Source: Pseudopedobacter sp044361595
Lineage (GTDB): Bacteria > Bacteroidota > Bacteroidia > Sphingobacteriales > Sphingobacteriaceae
DNA length: 64,000 nucleotides
NCBI GenBank assembly: GCA_044361595.1
Contig: JBIKIN010000020.1
Coordinates: forward strand, 1 to 64,000
Direction: 5' to 3'
Shown in pieces: positions 1 through 9,226 of the stretch. How positions within the stretch are numbered: position 1 is the first letter of the stretch; the number at the start of each line of letters is the position of its first letter. A model generated the notes under the pieces. That model did no database searches. It saw nothing but the letters and a program-made list of their open reading frames with translations, and had not been told where the DNA came from. Position numbers and translations under genes: made by a program.

Positions 1-96
1 AAGTAAGTTTTTTACTTAATATGATAGTATCCCTATTCTATATATTAAATCATCCTGAATAACTATTTGATATTGTATATCCTATTTTAAGGATTA

Positions 97-2487
97 TTAA
101 GCATTTATATTTACCGAGCAATTTAACTCTGTATTAATTATAGTCATTAATTCTTTATAGATATTTAAATTTAAATCATCCACATGATTAAACAGTCTTT
201 CTATTGCTAATTTTGCCATAAAATAACTGATTGTAGATTCTGCACCTTGATTAAGGTTTACATTATACTCTTCAACACCATCATAACAACCACCAGTACA
301 AGGATTGTAAACTATTTGTTGAAGGTGATTATCGCCCAAAAACCAATTCATAGCTATTTTTGCTTTCAATTTATATTCATCTTTTTTATAAACAGCATAA
401 AATTTTTCCAATGCCATAACGGTGTAAGCTACATCTATTGGTTGCTCTCCTCCTATTGTGGTTTCTTTTATTTGATCTTTAATATACCAGCCTTTATTAG
501 ATATTACTTTTATTTTTCCATCCTTAAAGATTTTTGAAAGCAAAAAGGCAAAACTTTCTTTGGCAATTTTTTCATATTCATGCTTACCAGTGCTCAAATA
601 TGCGCAAAGCATAGCTTCAGGCAATAGACTGTTTCCATAAGTTAGATAAGTTTCAAACCAATGCCAATTATTTATTTTTTCATGCTTATACATTTGCATC
701 AGTCTGTTAGCAAATACCTGCAATATCTGTATGTTTTCGGCTTTATTTTGGTAATGAAGGCCCTTTATAATAAAAGCCATGGCTCTTGTAGAGTGAAAAT
801 GAACTAAGTTTGGTATGGTCTTATTAAGTATATTTTCTGCTTGGTTTGTTAAGTTTATGGGTAAAACATCCTTTAAAGAACAAACATATCCTAAGGCCCA
901 AATTGCTCTACCATTGCTATCTTCTAAGTTTTCAGAAAAGTTTTGCTGGGTAAATTGTTTTTCATCATCAACGTAGTTTAAAAACAAGCCATTGCTTTGT
1001 ACCGTATATTTAATAAAGGCTAAATAAGTATTTATTAAGGCTAAATCTTTCTCATCATTAAACATTTTATAATGTTGACACATGGCTATCAAAGCTCTGG
1101 CATTATCATCTAACGTATAACCAGAATGTATATCCGGATTTGCAATTTTAGAAAACTGATACATTCCGAAATTTGTTGTCATTTTATGAATGTGCTTCAT
1201 ATTTATAGGAGGCACTTTATAATCTAATTTAAAAGCATTATTAGTTATTTCTTCAAACAATAAAGCATGCGCAATTGCAGAGTTTTGCCATGCCGTGGAA
1301 GCCATTTTGTGAAAACTATTGATCGATATTTCAGTTCTAAGTTTCTCGTTATTTAGTAGAGAAATTACAGCCTTGGCTAGCTGTTCTGAATTTTCAAAAT
1401 CTATAATTATTCCATTATTATTCCTTAATACTTCTTTTGCATGCGGAATTGGAGTAGAAATTACAGGACAACCACAACTTACGGCATAAGAAAAAGTTCC
1501 GCTTACTGCTTGATTTGGGTCTTTAGAAGTAAATAAATACAAATCTGATAGTTGTAGATATTCTAAAAGAATGGGAAGTTCTAGATATTCGTTTACAAAC
1601 CTTACATGTTTTTCTAAATTCAAGGCTATCACTTTTTGTTCTAACATAATTCTATATTGCTCTCCCTCCTGCTTAACTATGGTAGGATGTGTTTTACCTA
1701 ATACCATAAATAATACATCGGGGTGTGCTTTTATAATCATTGGAAGTGCTTTTAAAGTAGTTTCAATACTTTTACTACTTCCTAATAATCCAAATGTAGA
1801 AAGCACCTTTTTATCTGATACATTATATTTTATTTTTAATTTTTCTCTATCTAAAGGCTGTACCAAATGGGTGCCATGTGCAATTACTTTAATTTTATAA
1901 GAAGCAATATGATAATCATTAATCAAAATAGTTGCGGCATTAGCTGTCATTACCACAATAGATGATGCAATAATTGCCATATCTTGAACTTTCGCCTTAA
2001 ATTCATCATTTGGCTTTGGTAATATCGTATGGAATACAAATACAATTGGTTTATTGATGAGATCAAAAAATTGTTTATACTCTTCTTCTTTTTTTGCAAA
2101 AAAACCAAACTCGTGTTGCATCACTACCAATTTGATATTTTCGTCTTTATTAATATGAAATGCAGTTTTAATAAAGGAATTTCTACAATCGGTATTTAAA
2201 ATATATTTAGGCGTTTCTTTATAAATATGCTGCTCTGTTTCAGATTCTAATGCACAAATGGAAGATGTAAATGAGTTATTAAACTGATTATTAAGCGCAT
2301 TAACTAAATCATGCGAATAAGTTGCAATACCGCACTCTCTAGGAGGAAACGAAGTAACAAAAAGAATTTCTGGAAGTTTACTCTCTTGTACCATCAAACC
2401 ATTAGAGTTTATTGTTAAAATGCTTTCATCTATTTCGTAAGAATTAAATTTGGCTGTAGTTTGATGTAATATGATAGAATTTCTCAT
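97..2487 (-). CDS. GT4-like glycosyltransferase with C-terminal helical domain
   Basis: Likely cytoplasmic glycosyltransferase of 796 aa. Residues 40-400 look like a GT-B fold of the GT4 type: an N-terminal TSFPPRECGIATYSHDL motif (45-61), an FHTILPKP segment, GLLGSSKSI near 233-241, and a sugar-nucleotide region ending in CGCPVIST. The EX7E motif usual in GT4 enzymes is not present: the matching positions read Q326 and Y334 in NQAVSGTFSYAVSCG. Residues from about 425 to the end (GYTLDDNARALIAM, NGRAIWALGY, GGEQPIDVAYTVMALEKF) resemble an alpha/alpha-barrel glycosidase or phosphorylase domain. The start lies 1 bp after the stop of the GH130 gene, so the two are almost certainly co-transcribed and act on the same, probably mannose-containing, glycan. 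Donor and acceptor cannot be read from the sequence. The fold assignment is fairly secure and the function is not. Confidence 0.8.
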   Translation of the reverse strand: MRNSIILHQTTAKFNSYEIDESILTINSNGLMVQESKLPEILFVTSFPPRECGIATYSHDLVNALNNQFNNSFTSSICALESETEQHIYKETPKYILNTDCRNSFIKTAFHINKDENIKLVVMQHEFGFFAKKEEEYKQFFDLINKPIVFVFHTILPKPNDEFKAKVQDMAIIASSIVVMTANAATILINDYHIASYKIKVIAHGTHLVQPLDREKLKIKYNVSDKKVLSTFGLLGSSKSIETTLKALPMIIKAHPDVLFMVLGKTHPTIVKQEGEQYRIMLEQKVIALNLEKHVRFVNEYLELPILLEYLQLSDLYLFTSKDPNQAVSGTFSYAVSCGCPVISTPIPHAKEVLRNNNGIIIDFENSEQLAKAVISLLNNEKLRTEISINSFHKMASTAWQNSAIAHALLFEEITNNAFKLDYKVPPINMKHIHKMTTNFGMYQFSKIANPDIHSGYTLDDNARALIAMCQHYKMFNDEKDLALINTYLAFIKYTVQSNGLFLNYVDDEKQFTQQNFSENLEDSNGRAIWALGYVCSLKDVLPINLTNQAENILNKTIPNLVHFHSTRAMAFIIKGLHYQNKAENIQILQVFANRLMQMYKHEKINNWHWFETYLTYGNSLLPEAMLCAYLSTGKHEYEKIAKESFAFLLSKIFKDGKIKVISNKGWYIKDQIKETTIGGEQPIDVAYTVMALEKFYAVYKKDEYKLKAKIAMNWFLGDNHLQQIVYNPCTGGCYDGVEEYNVNLNQGAESTISYFMAKLAIERLFNHVDDLNLNIYKELMTIINTELNCSVNINA

Positions 2488-2488
2488 T

Positions 2489-3523
2489 TTAAATTTTATT
2501 TAATTTTAATTCTGCTAATAATTCTTTTATGCTCATTGATGCAACAGCTATTCTTTCGTCTGCAGCGCCATAATAAATGTATAAATCATCATCTTCTGTT
2601 ACAGCTCCAGTAGGAAAGCATACATTATTAACCTCGCCTTTAAGCTCCCATTCTTTTCTTGGGCTAAATAATGGATAAGGTAACCTAGCAATCTCTCTAT
2701 TAGGATCTTCTAAATCAAGTAAGGCAGCGCAAGCTGAATAGATATAACCATTGATGGAATCAAAAACACCATGATAGATAATTAACCAACCATCTGCTGT
2801 TTCTATTGGCGGACAACCGCCGCCTAAATAGCTTACCTCATGTGGGTATTTTGAAGATAATACTACATGTTTATCAAAGTCAATAAAATATTTTTCCCAA
2901 AAATCTTTGGTTAAATCGGATATTTGATCTACAGATACAACAATTTGAATATCAGGCTTAATACGATGTAAAAAGCAAAACTTATTATTAATTTTTCTAG
3001 GAAAAAATATGAGATTCTTATCCCATAAAAATAATTCTTTATCGTGTATCTGATGGCTTTTTTGGTACTCATTAAATCGAACGTATTTCTCTTTAACAGC
3101 AATACTATTTTCTGTATATTTTAGAAATTGATCATAGGTGATTTGTGGAACGATAATGCCAAGTCTAACCCAATTTATTAAATCAGTTGAGGTAGCCAAA
3201 GCGCCCAAAGCATTTATCCCATCAAAAGCGGTATAAGAAAGGTAATAAGTGCCATCTATCTCCACTATTCTTGGGTCCTCTAATCCTTTTAATTCGTATG
3301 GCTCAAGATGTGAAAGTAACGGACTATCGTTTCTTGTTTCTATTGTCATTGGAGCTGATAACGTACAATAACCAATGGTAGAGTAATTATTTTTAGCAAC
3401 TGCCCTATAAAACATGTGTATGGTATCTCCTACTTTAATTACTGCAGGGTTTAATACACCTTCACATTCAAAAGCATGGGTGGTTTTATTTAGGATTACG
3501 CCTAATTTGTTAACTTTTAGCAT
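2489..3523 (-). CDS. GH130 family beta-mannoside phosphorylase/glycosidase
   Basis: A 344-aa protein without a signal peptide, matching the five-bladed propeller family GH130, whose members phosphorolyse or hydrolyse beta-mannosides. Visible family marks are the repeated blade strands (HMFYRAVA, YYLSYTAFDG, WLIIYHGV, DLYIYYGAADE) and LEDPRI at 81-86, where the aspartate of the EDPR motif is the expected general acid. GGGCPPIET and the YYGAADERIAVA end are typical. It is the first gene of a two-gene operon with the downstream glycosyltransferase (1-bp gap). Cytoplasmic location and pairing with a transferase suggest turnover of an intracellular or newly made mannoside rather than nutrient foraging; this is inference. 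Exact linkage specificity is unknown. Confidence 0.85.
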   Translation of the reverse strand: MLKVNKLGVILNKTTHAFECEGVLNPAVIKVGDTIHMFYRAVAKNNYSTIGYCTLSAPMTIETRNDSPLLSHLEPYELKGLEDPRIVEIDGTYYLSYTAFDGINALGALATSTDLINWVRLGIIVPQITYDQFLKYTENSIAVKEKYVRFNEYQKSHQIHDKELFLWDKNLIFFPRKINNKFCFLHRIKPDIQIVVSVDQISDLTKDFWEKYFIDFDKHVVLSSKYPHEVSYLGGGCPPIETADGWLIIYHGVFDSINGYIYSACAALLDLEDPNREIARLPYPLFSPRKEWELKGEVNNVCFPTGAVTEDDDLYIYYGAADERIAVASMSIKELLAELKLNKI

Positions 3524-3738
3524 TTCTTGCTTATTAATTATTTAATTTATTTTTTCTTTTTTAGTTGTTATTGGGCCTTTTCTTTTAAATCTCTTTTTAT
3601 AATTCATAGTTGAAACAAACTATTAAGTAGGTTTGATGCCTATTGTAGTCTTTTTAATAATTGTTTAATTGACTGCGGAATGATGTATAGATGCTATACA
3701 TTCTATAATTAGATAGGATTTATTTTTCTAATCCATCT

Positions 3739-4209
3739 TTATTTTTCATTTTCTACAGGAATCAAATACATTGGTATTCTAGCTTGCTTAAGCAGCTGGT
3801 GAGCTGTGCTGCCTAAAAAAAACTCCTCAAAACCATTTCTACTTTTAGTCCCTAATACTATTAATTGGCAATTTTCTTTTTTTGCAGTATCTAGAATAGC
3901 ATCAACAATGTCTCCATGAGCTACCTTTAGTTTTATGTTATTATTTTTTAAGTGCTTTTTAGTTTTCTCTAAAAAAACCAAGGTTTCTTTTTGAATGCTT
4001 TCTTTAACATCATCACTTAAAAAATTGGTATTTACAAAACCTCCAAAACCCATAATGGGATTGTACACAGTAGATGCATAATACTGCAAATCTTCTATCA
4101 CATGTAGTAAAACAATTTCGGCTTTCATAACCTTTGCTAAGGCATTTCCTTGTTCTACAACTGTTTGAGCAGCTAAGGAGTAATCTATGGCTATTAATAT
4201 TTTTTGCAT
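3739..4209 (-). CDS. Universal stress protein (UspA family)
   Basis: A 156-aa single-domain Usp protein. It begins with the family's KILIAIDYS strand and ends with a nucleotide-loop segment GTKSRNGFEEFFLGSTA, followed by IPMYLIP. In ATP-binding Usps the loop reads Gx2Gx9G(S/T); here the glycine that normally follows the Thr-His pair is serine (TKS rather than THG), so ATP binding is uncertain. Members act in the cytoplasm during starvation or stress. It is a single gene, separated from the GH130 operon by about 215 bp and from the upstream esterase by a hairpin terminator. Identification of the family is secure; a specific role is not. Confidence 0.88.
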   Translation of the reverse strand: MQKILIAIDYSLAAQTVVEQGNALAKVMKAEIVLLHVIEDLQYYASTVYNPIMGFGGFVNTNFLSDDVKESIQKETLVFLEKTKKHLKNNNIKLKVAHGDIVDAILDTAKKENCQLIVLGTKSRNGFEEFFLGSTAHQLLKQARIPMYLIPVENEK

Positions 4210-4535
4210 GTTCTTTTTGTTGCTAATGTATTAGGATAACAATGCAAATATCTGCCTAAAGACATGCTATTTGTTACACAATTAGTTATATGTGTTGCAT
4301 GATTACAACTGTGGTATATATATTTTAAAGCTATTTCCACATTTTTAATTTCCCTAAAAAGGGATATTGCACATATGTTTAGAGACTTTGAAAAGTAGAA
4401 CAGAGAAAATCTTTTGTAAATAGGTAGATAATCTTAATTGAATATAGAATACATGTTTCAACAAATTAAAGACATAAAAAAGGCTTCAGTAAGATATACT
4501 GAAGCCTTATTAATACCAATTTTATCGAGCAAATT
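4210..4535. other. Intergenic region upstream of the usp gene
   Basis: 326 bp without coding potential. It holds the upstream region of the universal stress gene (minus strand) and the terminator of the esterase gene at its right end. No convincing TAnnTTTG box is placed close to the usp start; the rest is AT-rich without recognisable structure. Confidence 0.5.
4478..4510 (-). terminator. Intrinsic terminator of the lyase/esterase cluster
   Basis: Perfect 12-bp inverted repeat AAGGCTTCAGTA / TACTGAAGCCTT with a 5-nt loop (arms 4480-4491 and 4497-4508). On the minus strand it is followed by a T-run, as expected for a factor-independent terminator just after the esterase stop. There is no comparable T-run on the plus side. 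Confidence 0.85.
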
Positions 4536-5849
4536 TTATTTTTTTAGCTTACCAAGTAGCCAATTGGTCATTTCTGTTCTTTGAGCTGGTATGGTTGAAT
4601 GGCCAGTTTCTTTATAAATGGAGAGTTCTTTAGCAGCTTTTATACTGTTATAAGCTGCATACATAGAAGTTGGCGGGCAAGTTTCATCATTAAAGCCCCA
4701 GCTATAAAATCCTGGAATAGTAAGCTGTTTTGCAAAATTAACAACATCATAATACGGGTAAGTTTCTAATTTAGGTTTTGTATTGTTGTTAGTCAATCCA
4801 TTTTGGTTTAAGTAATGTGGCCAGCCTCCTGCTCTTTTGAATAAATATCCAGTAAGGTCACTTAATGCTGGATAAAAAACTCCTAAATATTTAACTCTTT
4901 TATCTAAAGAAGCGGTAACAATAGATAGCGCACCTCCTTGGCTTCCGCCTTGTACTGCTAAATTTTCACCATCATAATTAGGGTGACTCACTAAATAATC
5001 TAAAGCCCTAATACATCCTAAATAGACTCTTTTATAGTAAAAGCTATTCTTATTATCTAAGTTAAATGATGGATATCCAGCTAATGCACCCGTTTTTAAA
5101 TCCTCATATACCTGCGGATTTAAATTTACTGGAATACCATGAATACCTATTTCTAAAGTGATGATCCCTTTTTCTGCCAATGCAATATCTCCGCTATAAG
5201 GCCTCACCCCTGCTCCTGGCACCTTTAATACTGCAGGATATTTACCTTCTTTTTTAGGAACACATAAAATTCCATAAATTCTAGATGAACCAATATTTTG
5301 AATGTTTAATTGATAAACATCAACATTAGCAGTACAGCGTTCTTTTAAAAGTTCTAATTTTGCATCAACAGGTACCTCCGATAAGTCTTTTATTGCCTTT
5401 TCCCAAAAAGAATTAAAATCTTTAGGCATAGTGATAGTAGGCTTTATTAATTGAGGATCGAAAGCCGCTGTAGCTGAACTTTTTTTATTTTGGTTATTAA
5501 TTTGAGAAGTAACTGTTAAGCGTAAAAATCCTGGCTCGCTTAAAGAGTAATCATCAATAATGGCTTCACCACTTTCCAATACTATAGAATCCATTTTAAA
5601 AGCAGGCATTTTCTCTGGACCAATCTCATACTTAATTTTGAAGTTTTTTACTTGAATACCGTTTTGTGTAGCTGTTATTTTAAATTTAGGCTTTTCCCCT
5701 ATTTTATAAATCCAATTGGGTTTATCAGTGGTAACAGCAATTTTAATATCAGTATTAGTGCTTTGAGCTGTACTGTATTTAGGTATTAAAACACTGATAA
5801 AAAAAATCAGCTTTAAACTGTTTAATATTAATTTGCTTTTTTTATTCAT
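4536..5849 (-). CDS. AXE1-type acetyl xylan esterase, secreted
   Basis: A 437-aa alpha/beta-hydrolase with a signal peptide (residues about 1-29, ending STAQ). Residues 35-130 form an immunoglobulin-like N-terminal domain; 140-437 match the acetyl-xylan esterase / cephalosporin C deacetylase (AXE1) family. Catalytic candidates are Ser303 in GGSQGG, Asp388 in GFNDETCPP and His417 in TGHS, in the correct order. Such enzymes remove acetyl groups from polysaccharides. It lies 23 bp downstream of the PL8 lyase gene, so the two are probably one transcript and may act on the same acetylated glycan in the periplasm or outside the cell. Substrate is inferred only from context. Confidence 0.85.
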   Translation of the reverse strand: MNKKSKLILNSLKLIFFISVLIPKYSTAQSTNTDIKIAVTTDKPNWIYKIGEKPKFKITATQNGIQVKNFKIKYEIGPEKMPAFKMDSIVLESGEAIIDDYSLSEPGFLRLTVTSQINNQNKKSSATAAFDPQLIKPTITMPKDFNSFWEKAIKDLSEVPVDAKLELLKERCTANVDVYQLNIQNIGSSRIYGILCVPKKEGKYPAVLKVPGAGVRPYSGDIALAEKGIITLEIGIHGIPVNLNPQVYEDLKTGALAGYPSFNLDNKNSFYYKRVYLGCIRALDYLVSHPNYDGENLAVQGGSQGGALSIVTASLDKRVKYLGVFYPALSDLTGYLFKRAGGWPHYLNQNGLTNNNTKPKLETYPYYDVVNFAKQLTIPGFYSWGFNDETCPPTSMYAAYNSIKAAKELSIYKETGHSTIPAQRTEMTNWLLGKLKK

Positions 5850-5872
5850 TGTAACGTTTATTTATTTAGATT

Positions 5873-8029
5873 TTATAATTGATTTATTGTAAAATTTGTT
5901 GTTTTGCCTTTATTTTCACCTTGTGGTAAATTTACCAGATAATCTTTCTTTTTAAAATTAACTGTTATGGATGCAAGTTTTTGTGTAGGATCTGATACAT
6001 GTACTACCCAACCATTTATGTTTTTTTCTATTGTATATAGGCCAGCATTTTTAAAATTTAAGTTCCCAAATCCATTTACTTTAATTTTTAATGGCTCGTA
6101 AACTACAAACATGGCCATACTTTTATCATTAGTGATAATAGCTTGTAAAGCGTTGCTATTTTGTAAGACCTCGAAACTTGGTTTATAATTCATCATTTCT
6201 TTTGAAGATATACCTGGTAAAGTTACATAAGCGTAACTAGCTCCTTTAACTTCTTTGCCATGTTCAATTTCTAAGGTAAAAACATCCTTAGTAATTTCTT
6301 GCTGTCCCTTATAAACATTAGCAATATCTCCCCATTTACCGCTTTGCAGTTGTTTAGTCAATTTAATTTTAGATTGGCTGAGAGGAAAATAGCCTATTTT
6401 GTTATGATAAATCCATTTAAAAGATGAGGAAGCGAGTTCTCCTTGATCTAATACCTTCAACTTTTCATCAAATACCATTACCTTTTCTTTAGCAAAAGCT
6501 TGATTAATGGTTGTGGTTACAGAGTCAGGGATTTTAGCTGTAATATTTGCTCCAAGAGAAATTAACGAATTATTAAGATAAAACCATGCCTTATTTGCTG
6601 TGAGCGAGTCTCTGTTTAGTTTAAATGCTGTAATTCCGTTTGTCCCATTTGTGACACCACCAGTAAAATCCCCTTTATTGCGGAAGCCATTAAAGGTTAA
6701 AACAGGTAAAGCACCTAATTTTTGATAATTGGTTACGCCAGGTAATTTTTTCCAATTCCAAACGGGAAAAATATCATGATACTCATCTCCATCCACATAT
6801 AGAAATGTAGTTCCATCACCCATATGGTACCCTTTTAAATTCTCTCCATTTAAAGCTTCAGTTGCAACAATTCTATTAGACGATAATTTAACTGATGATG
6901 ACCAATTTTGAGCATGATGAATGGTCATGTCTGAGCGCCAAAAATGTTTTGTTCCTAAAAGGTCTTGTTCTTGATTTGAAGAATAATTATTACTGATGTA
7001 TGCCGTGTAGGTATTGTAATATACTTTATCTACATACATCATATCTACAACAGCGTAAGCTAAAGCCAGTGATTTAGATGCTTGTGTTCCTTTAAAAAAT
7101 TGTCTACCCAGCGCATTAACATCTAAGTAGCCATTCCAAGTTACCCAGTTAAATCCATCTAAAACAAGTTTTCTGAGGATAGATAAGCGCTCACCATCAA
7201 GTTTTAATGCGGTTCCGGATAATGTGCGAGCCCAAAAACTCATAGAAGTAACAAAGCTTAATCCGTAATTGCCAAATTGTTGTTGAGGGCCATGCTGATG
7301 AAAGCTAAAATCAGGTTGTATTCCTTCATCTGTTGTTAATTTGAGTTCTGAAAAGATGGTATCTCTTGCTCTTAAAGCTAATTTTTGATCTTCTAACAAT
7401 ATAGCCTTAAACAAAACATTACCAGCTTGCCAAACTTTATTTTGCCCAGTTTGCTTAAAGCTAGAATTATTTAATACTATAACTGCTTGTTTTAATTCCT
7501 CTTCAGAAAGTTCTGATTTTAGAAATATAAATACTGGACCTAATGTTTTAGGCAGCCCAATTTCGTTATACCACCAGTTTGGGCAAACCAATTTTGCCTT
7601 AAACCAAAAGTCTAAGGCTTTATGTATTGTAAATTTAATGGTTTGATCTTGAAAATATGGCGATTTTGGGTCACTATAAAGAACTGTTAAAGCAAGAATC
7701 CGTTCTGCATGACCTTTGGGCTCCCAGCCAGAACGCTTATTGTCTTGATAATTAATATCATTCCAGCTTCCGTTTGTATTAAATGACTTTAAACATTTAT
7801 TAACAAAGGTTGAATCGTTTTTCTTTCTCTGATAAACCTCAATAGTAACTTGATCTACGGCTTGTGGATCTCGGTAAAGTTCCTTAATAGTTTCGTTAAG
7901 TATCAGGTAGTTATCATCTGTCATTAAATAATAACTTTTTACGTTTTCTTCTAAAGTTTTAAATTGGTTTTGTTGCGCATTTGAGTTTAAAACACAAATG
8001 AAAATTAAAACACAAAGGAAATATCTCAT
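5873..8029 (-). CDS. Polysaccharide lyase family 8 (chondroitin/hyaluronate-type lyase)
   Basis: A 718-aa secreted lyase: signal peptide to about residue 19, alpha/alpha toroid to about 360, then the beta-sandwich region. Motifs are NWWYNEIG (151-158), TGQN (194-197), FSFHQHGPQ (241-249), GNYG (253-256), GRQFF (308-312) and EALNGEN (391-397). His246, Tyr255, Arg309, Glu391 and Asn394 have the same mutual spacing that I recall for the catalytic residues of Pedobacter chondroitin AC lyase (His225, Tyr234, Arg288, Glu371, Asn374), which supports an active enzyme that cleaves uronic-acid glycans by beta-elimination. Chondroitin, hyaluronan and xanthan are all cleaved by PL8 members, so the substrate is open. 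Neighbours are an esterase, a lamin-G-like lipoprotein and a dead sulfatase. No SusC/SusD pair is present in the window. Confidence 0.9.
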   Translation of the reverse strand: MRYFLCVLIFICVLNSNAQQNQFKTLEENVKSYYLMTDDNYLILNETIKELYRDPQAVDQVTIEVYQRKKNDSTFVNKCLKSFNTNGSWNDINYQDNKRSGWEPKGHAERILALTVLYSDPKSPYFQDQTIKFTIHKALDFWFKAKLVCPNWWYNEIGLPKTLGPVFIFLKSELSEEELKQAVIVLNNSSFKQTGQNKVWQAGNVLFKAILLEDQKLALRARDTIFSELKLTTDEGIQPDFSFHQHGPQQQFGNYGLSFVTSMSFWARTLSGTALKLDGERLSILRKLVLDGFNWVTWNGYLDVNALGRQFFKGTQASKSLALAYAVVDMMYVDKVYYNTYTAYISNNYSSNQEQDLLGTKHFWRSDMTIHHAQNWSSSVKLSSNRIVATEALNGENLKGYHMGDGTTFLYVDGDEYHDIFPVWNWKKLPGVTNYQKLGALPVLTFNGFRNKGDFTGGVTNGTNGITAFKLNRDSLTANKAWFYLNNSLISLGANITAKIPDSVTTTINQAFAKEKVMVFDEKLKVLDQGELASSSFKWIYHNKIGYFPLSQSKIKLTKQLQSGKWGDIANVYKGQQEITKDVFTLEIEHGKEVKGASYAYVTLPGISSKEMMNYKPSFEVLQNSNALQAIITNDKSMAMFVVYEPLKIKVNGFGNLNFKNAGLYTIEKNINGWVVHVSDPTQKLASITVNFKKKDYLVNLPQGENKGKTTNFTINQL

Positions 8030-8075
8030 TTTTTAGGCTGTTATTTAAGTTGCAAAAACAATTTTAACGAAAAAA

Positions 8076-8786
8076 CTAGAATTTAAAAACTCTAAAATTT
8101 TCATATAATTGGTGGCTATTTGTTGTTCTAAATCCAAAATATCCTTCTTTATAATTAGATAAATCATTAAACTCCCAATATAAGTTATCATCTAAATAAT
8201 ATTGAATAAGGTTATTATTTATAATTATTTTAATACGATACTCTTTATTACCTACTAATAAATGAGCTTCATCTGTATACTCTTTTAGAATGTCTTTGCT
8301 ACCGCTACCTTCATATTTTCTAAAACGAGTTTTGGTGTTATTATGCCCTCCAATGCCTGCGTAGTATAAGTTTAAATGGTCATAAGACGAGAATTTACCA
8401 TCTTGCTTAAAAAGATTTTCATCTTTAGGGTTTGTTGCCATCCAAAAAGTATTCATATCAGAAACTCTATCTGTTAAACCTCCTTTATCAACGATAGTCA
8501 CATTGTAAGTGATGATAAGGTTGCCTTTCAATTTATTTTTGAACCAAACGGTTGCACCGGCAGTGCTACTTAAATCAAGCTTACCATTTATAACTTTCAA
8601 GTTTGATGAATTTGGATTCTCAAATTCGGTAATCCATTGTTTGGTGTCGTTTTCAAAATCGTCAGAAAAAATTAATTTTAATTTATCCTCTTCGGTGGAT
8701 AGACTGGTTTTTTCTACTTCCCGCTTTTGAACGCAAGCACTCAAATTAATTATCAATAAAAGCACAAAAGAAAACTTTTTTAACAT
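8076..8786 (-). CDS. Lipoprotein with concanavalin-like (DUF6250/DUF1961-type) domain
   Basis: A 236-aa protein with a lipoprotein signal (LSAC, Cys18), so probably anchored in the outer membrane or facing the periplasm. The mature part reads as a single jelly-roll lectin/glycosidase-like domain: FSDDFENDTKQWITEF, GKLDLSSTAGATVWF, FWMATNP, EYRIKIIINNNLIQYYLDD, YFGFRTTNSHQLYENFRV. This pattern is typical of DUF1961/DUF6250 proteins found near polysaccharide lyases. It is the first intact gene of the lyase cluster, 46 bp upstream of the PL8 gene. Glycan binding or hydrolysis is likely, but I see no identifiable catalytic motif. Confidence 0.72.
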   Translation of the reverse strand: MLKKFSFVLLLIINLSACVQKREVEKTSLSTEEDKLKLIFSDDFENDTKQWITEFENPNSSNLKVINGKLDLSSTAGATVWFKNKLKGNLIITYNVTIVDKGGLTDRVSDMNTFWMATNPKDENLFKQDGKFSSYDHLNLYYAGIGGHNNTKTRFRKYEGSGSKDILKEYTDEAHLLVGNKEYRIKIIINNNLIQYYLDDNLYWEFNDLSNYKEGYFGFRTTNSHQLYENFRVFKF

Positions 8787-8826
8787 CGCTAAATCAACTA
8801 TAAATGATTAATTAATCAACTTTTAT

Positions 8827-9151
8827 TTAATTTTTTAATTTAATATCTGTACGAATTACTGTTTGATAGTTAGCTGTTTTAGCATAATTTGTATTATTTC
8901 TTTAGCTATCTTTAAACCACTCTGTATATCTAAAACGTATATTGCAGATTGAATAACCCATCATTTTACCATCAACTTTTAAAAGTATTCTATTATTTGA
9001 ACTTTTGAACGATTGATATTAAGCACTAAACTAATTCCATCTAAAAAATCAGGAATAAGTAAATTGATAGGCCGCTCAAGGTAGGGAAAACATCTGTAAA
9101 CTCACTTAAGCCTAATGGCTTAACCCCTATCTTTTTTATAAATATTTTCAT
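8827..9151 (-). pseudogene. Decayed C-terminal part of a sulfatase
   Basis: Minus-strand translation gives sulfatase C-terminal pieces in broken frames: SEFTDVFPTL, then after a frameshift INLLIPDFLDGISL, then in another segment MMGYSI followed by RFRYTEWFKDS, an in-frame TAA, and NYAKTANYQTV to a final stop at 8827. These match the order EFTDVFPTL...DGISL...MGYSxRTxRYRYTEW...N that I know from iduronate-2-sulfatase-like enzymes of Bacteroidota. At least one frameshift, internal stops and loss of the whole N-terminal catalytic part make it a pseudogene. It points the same way as the lyase cluster and probably was once its first gene. Confidence 0.75.
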
Positions 9152-9226
9152 AATTAAAAGTATATCAATTGCGATTAAAACGTGTCATCTAAAACAATCT
9201 AGACCGAATTTAATTATTATTACATC

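Noticed and set aside
4536..8786. Full polysaccharide utilisation locus
   Set aside because: No SusC/SusD-like pair or hybrid regulator is in the window; only lyase, esterase and lipoprotein genes are present.
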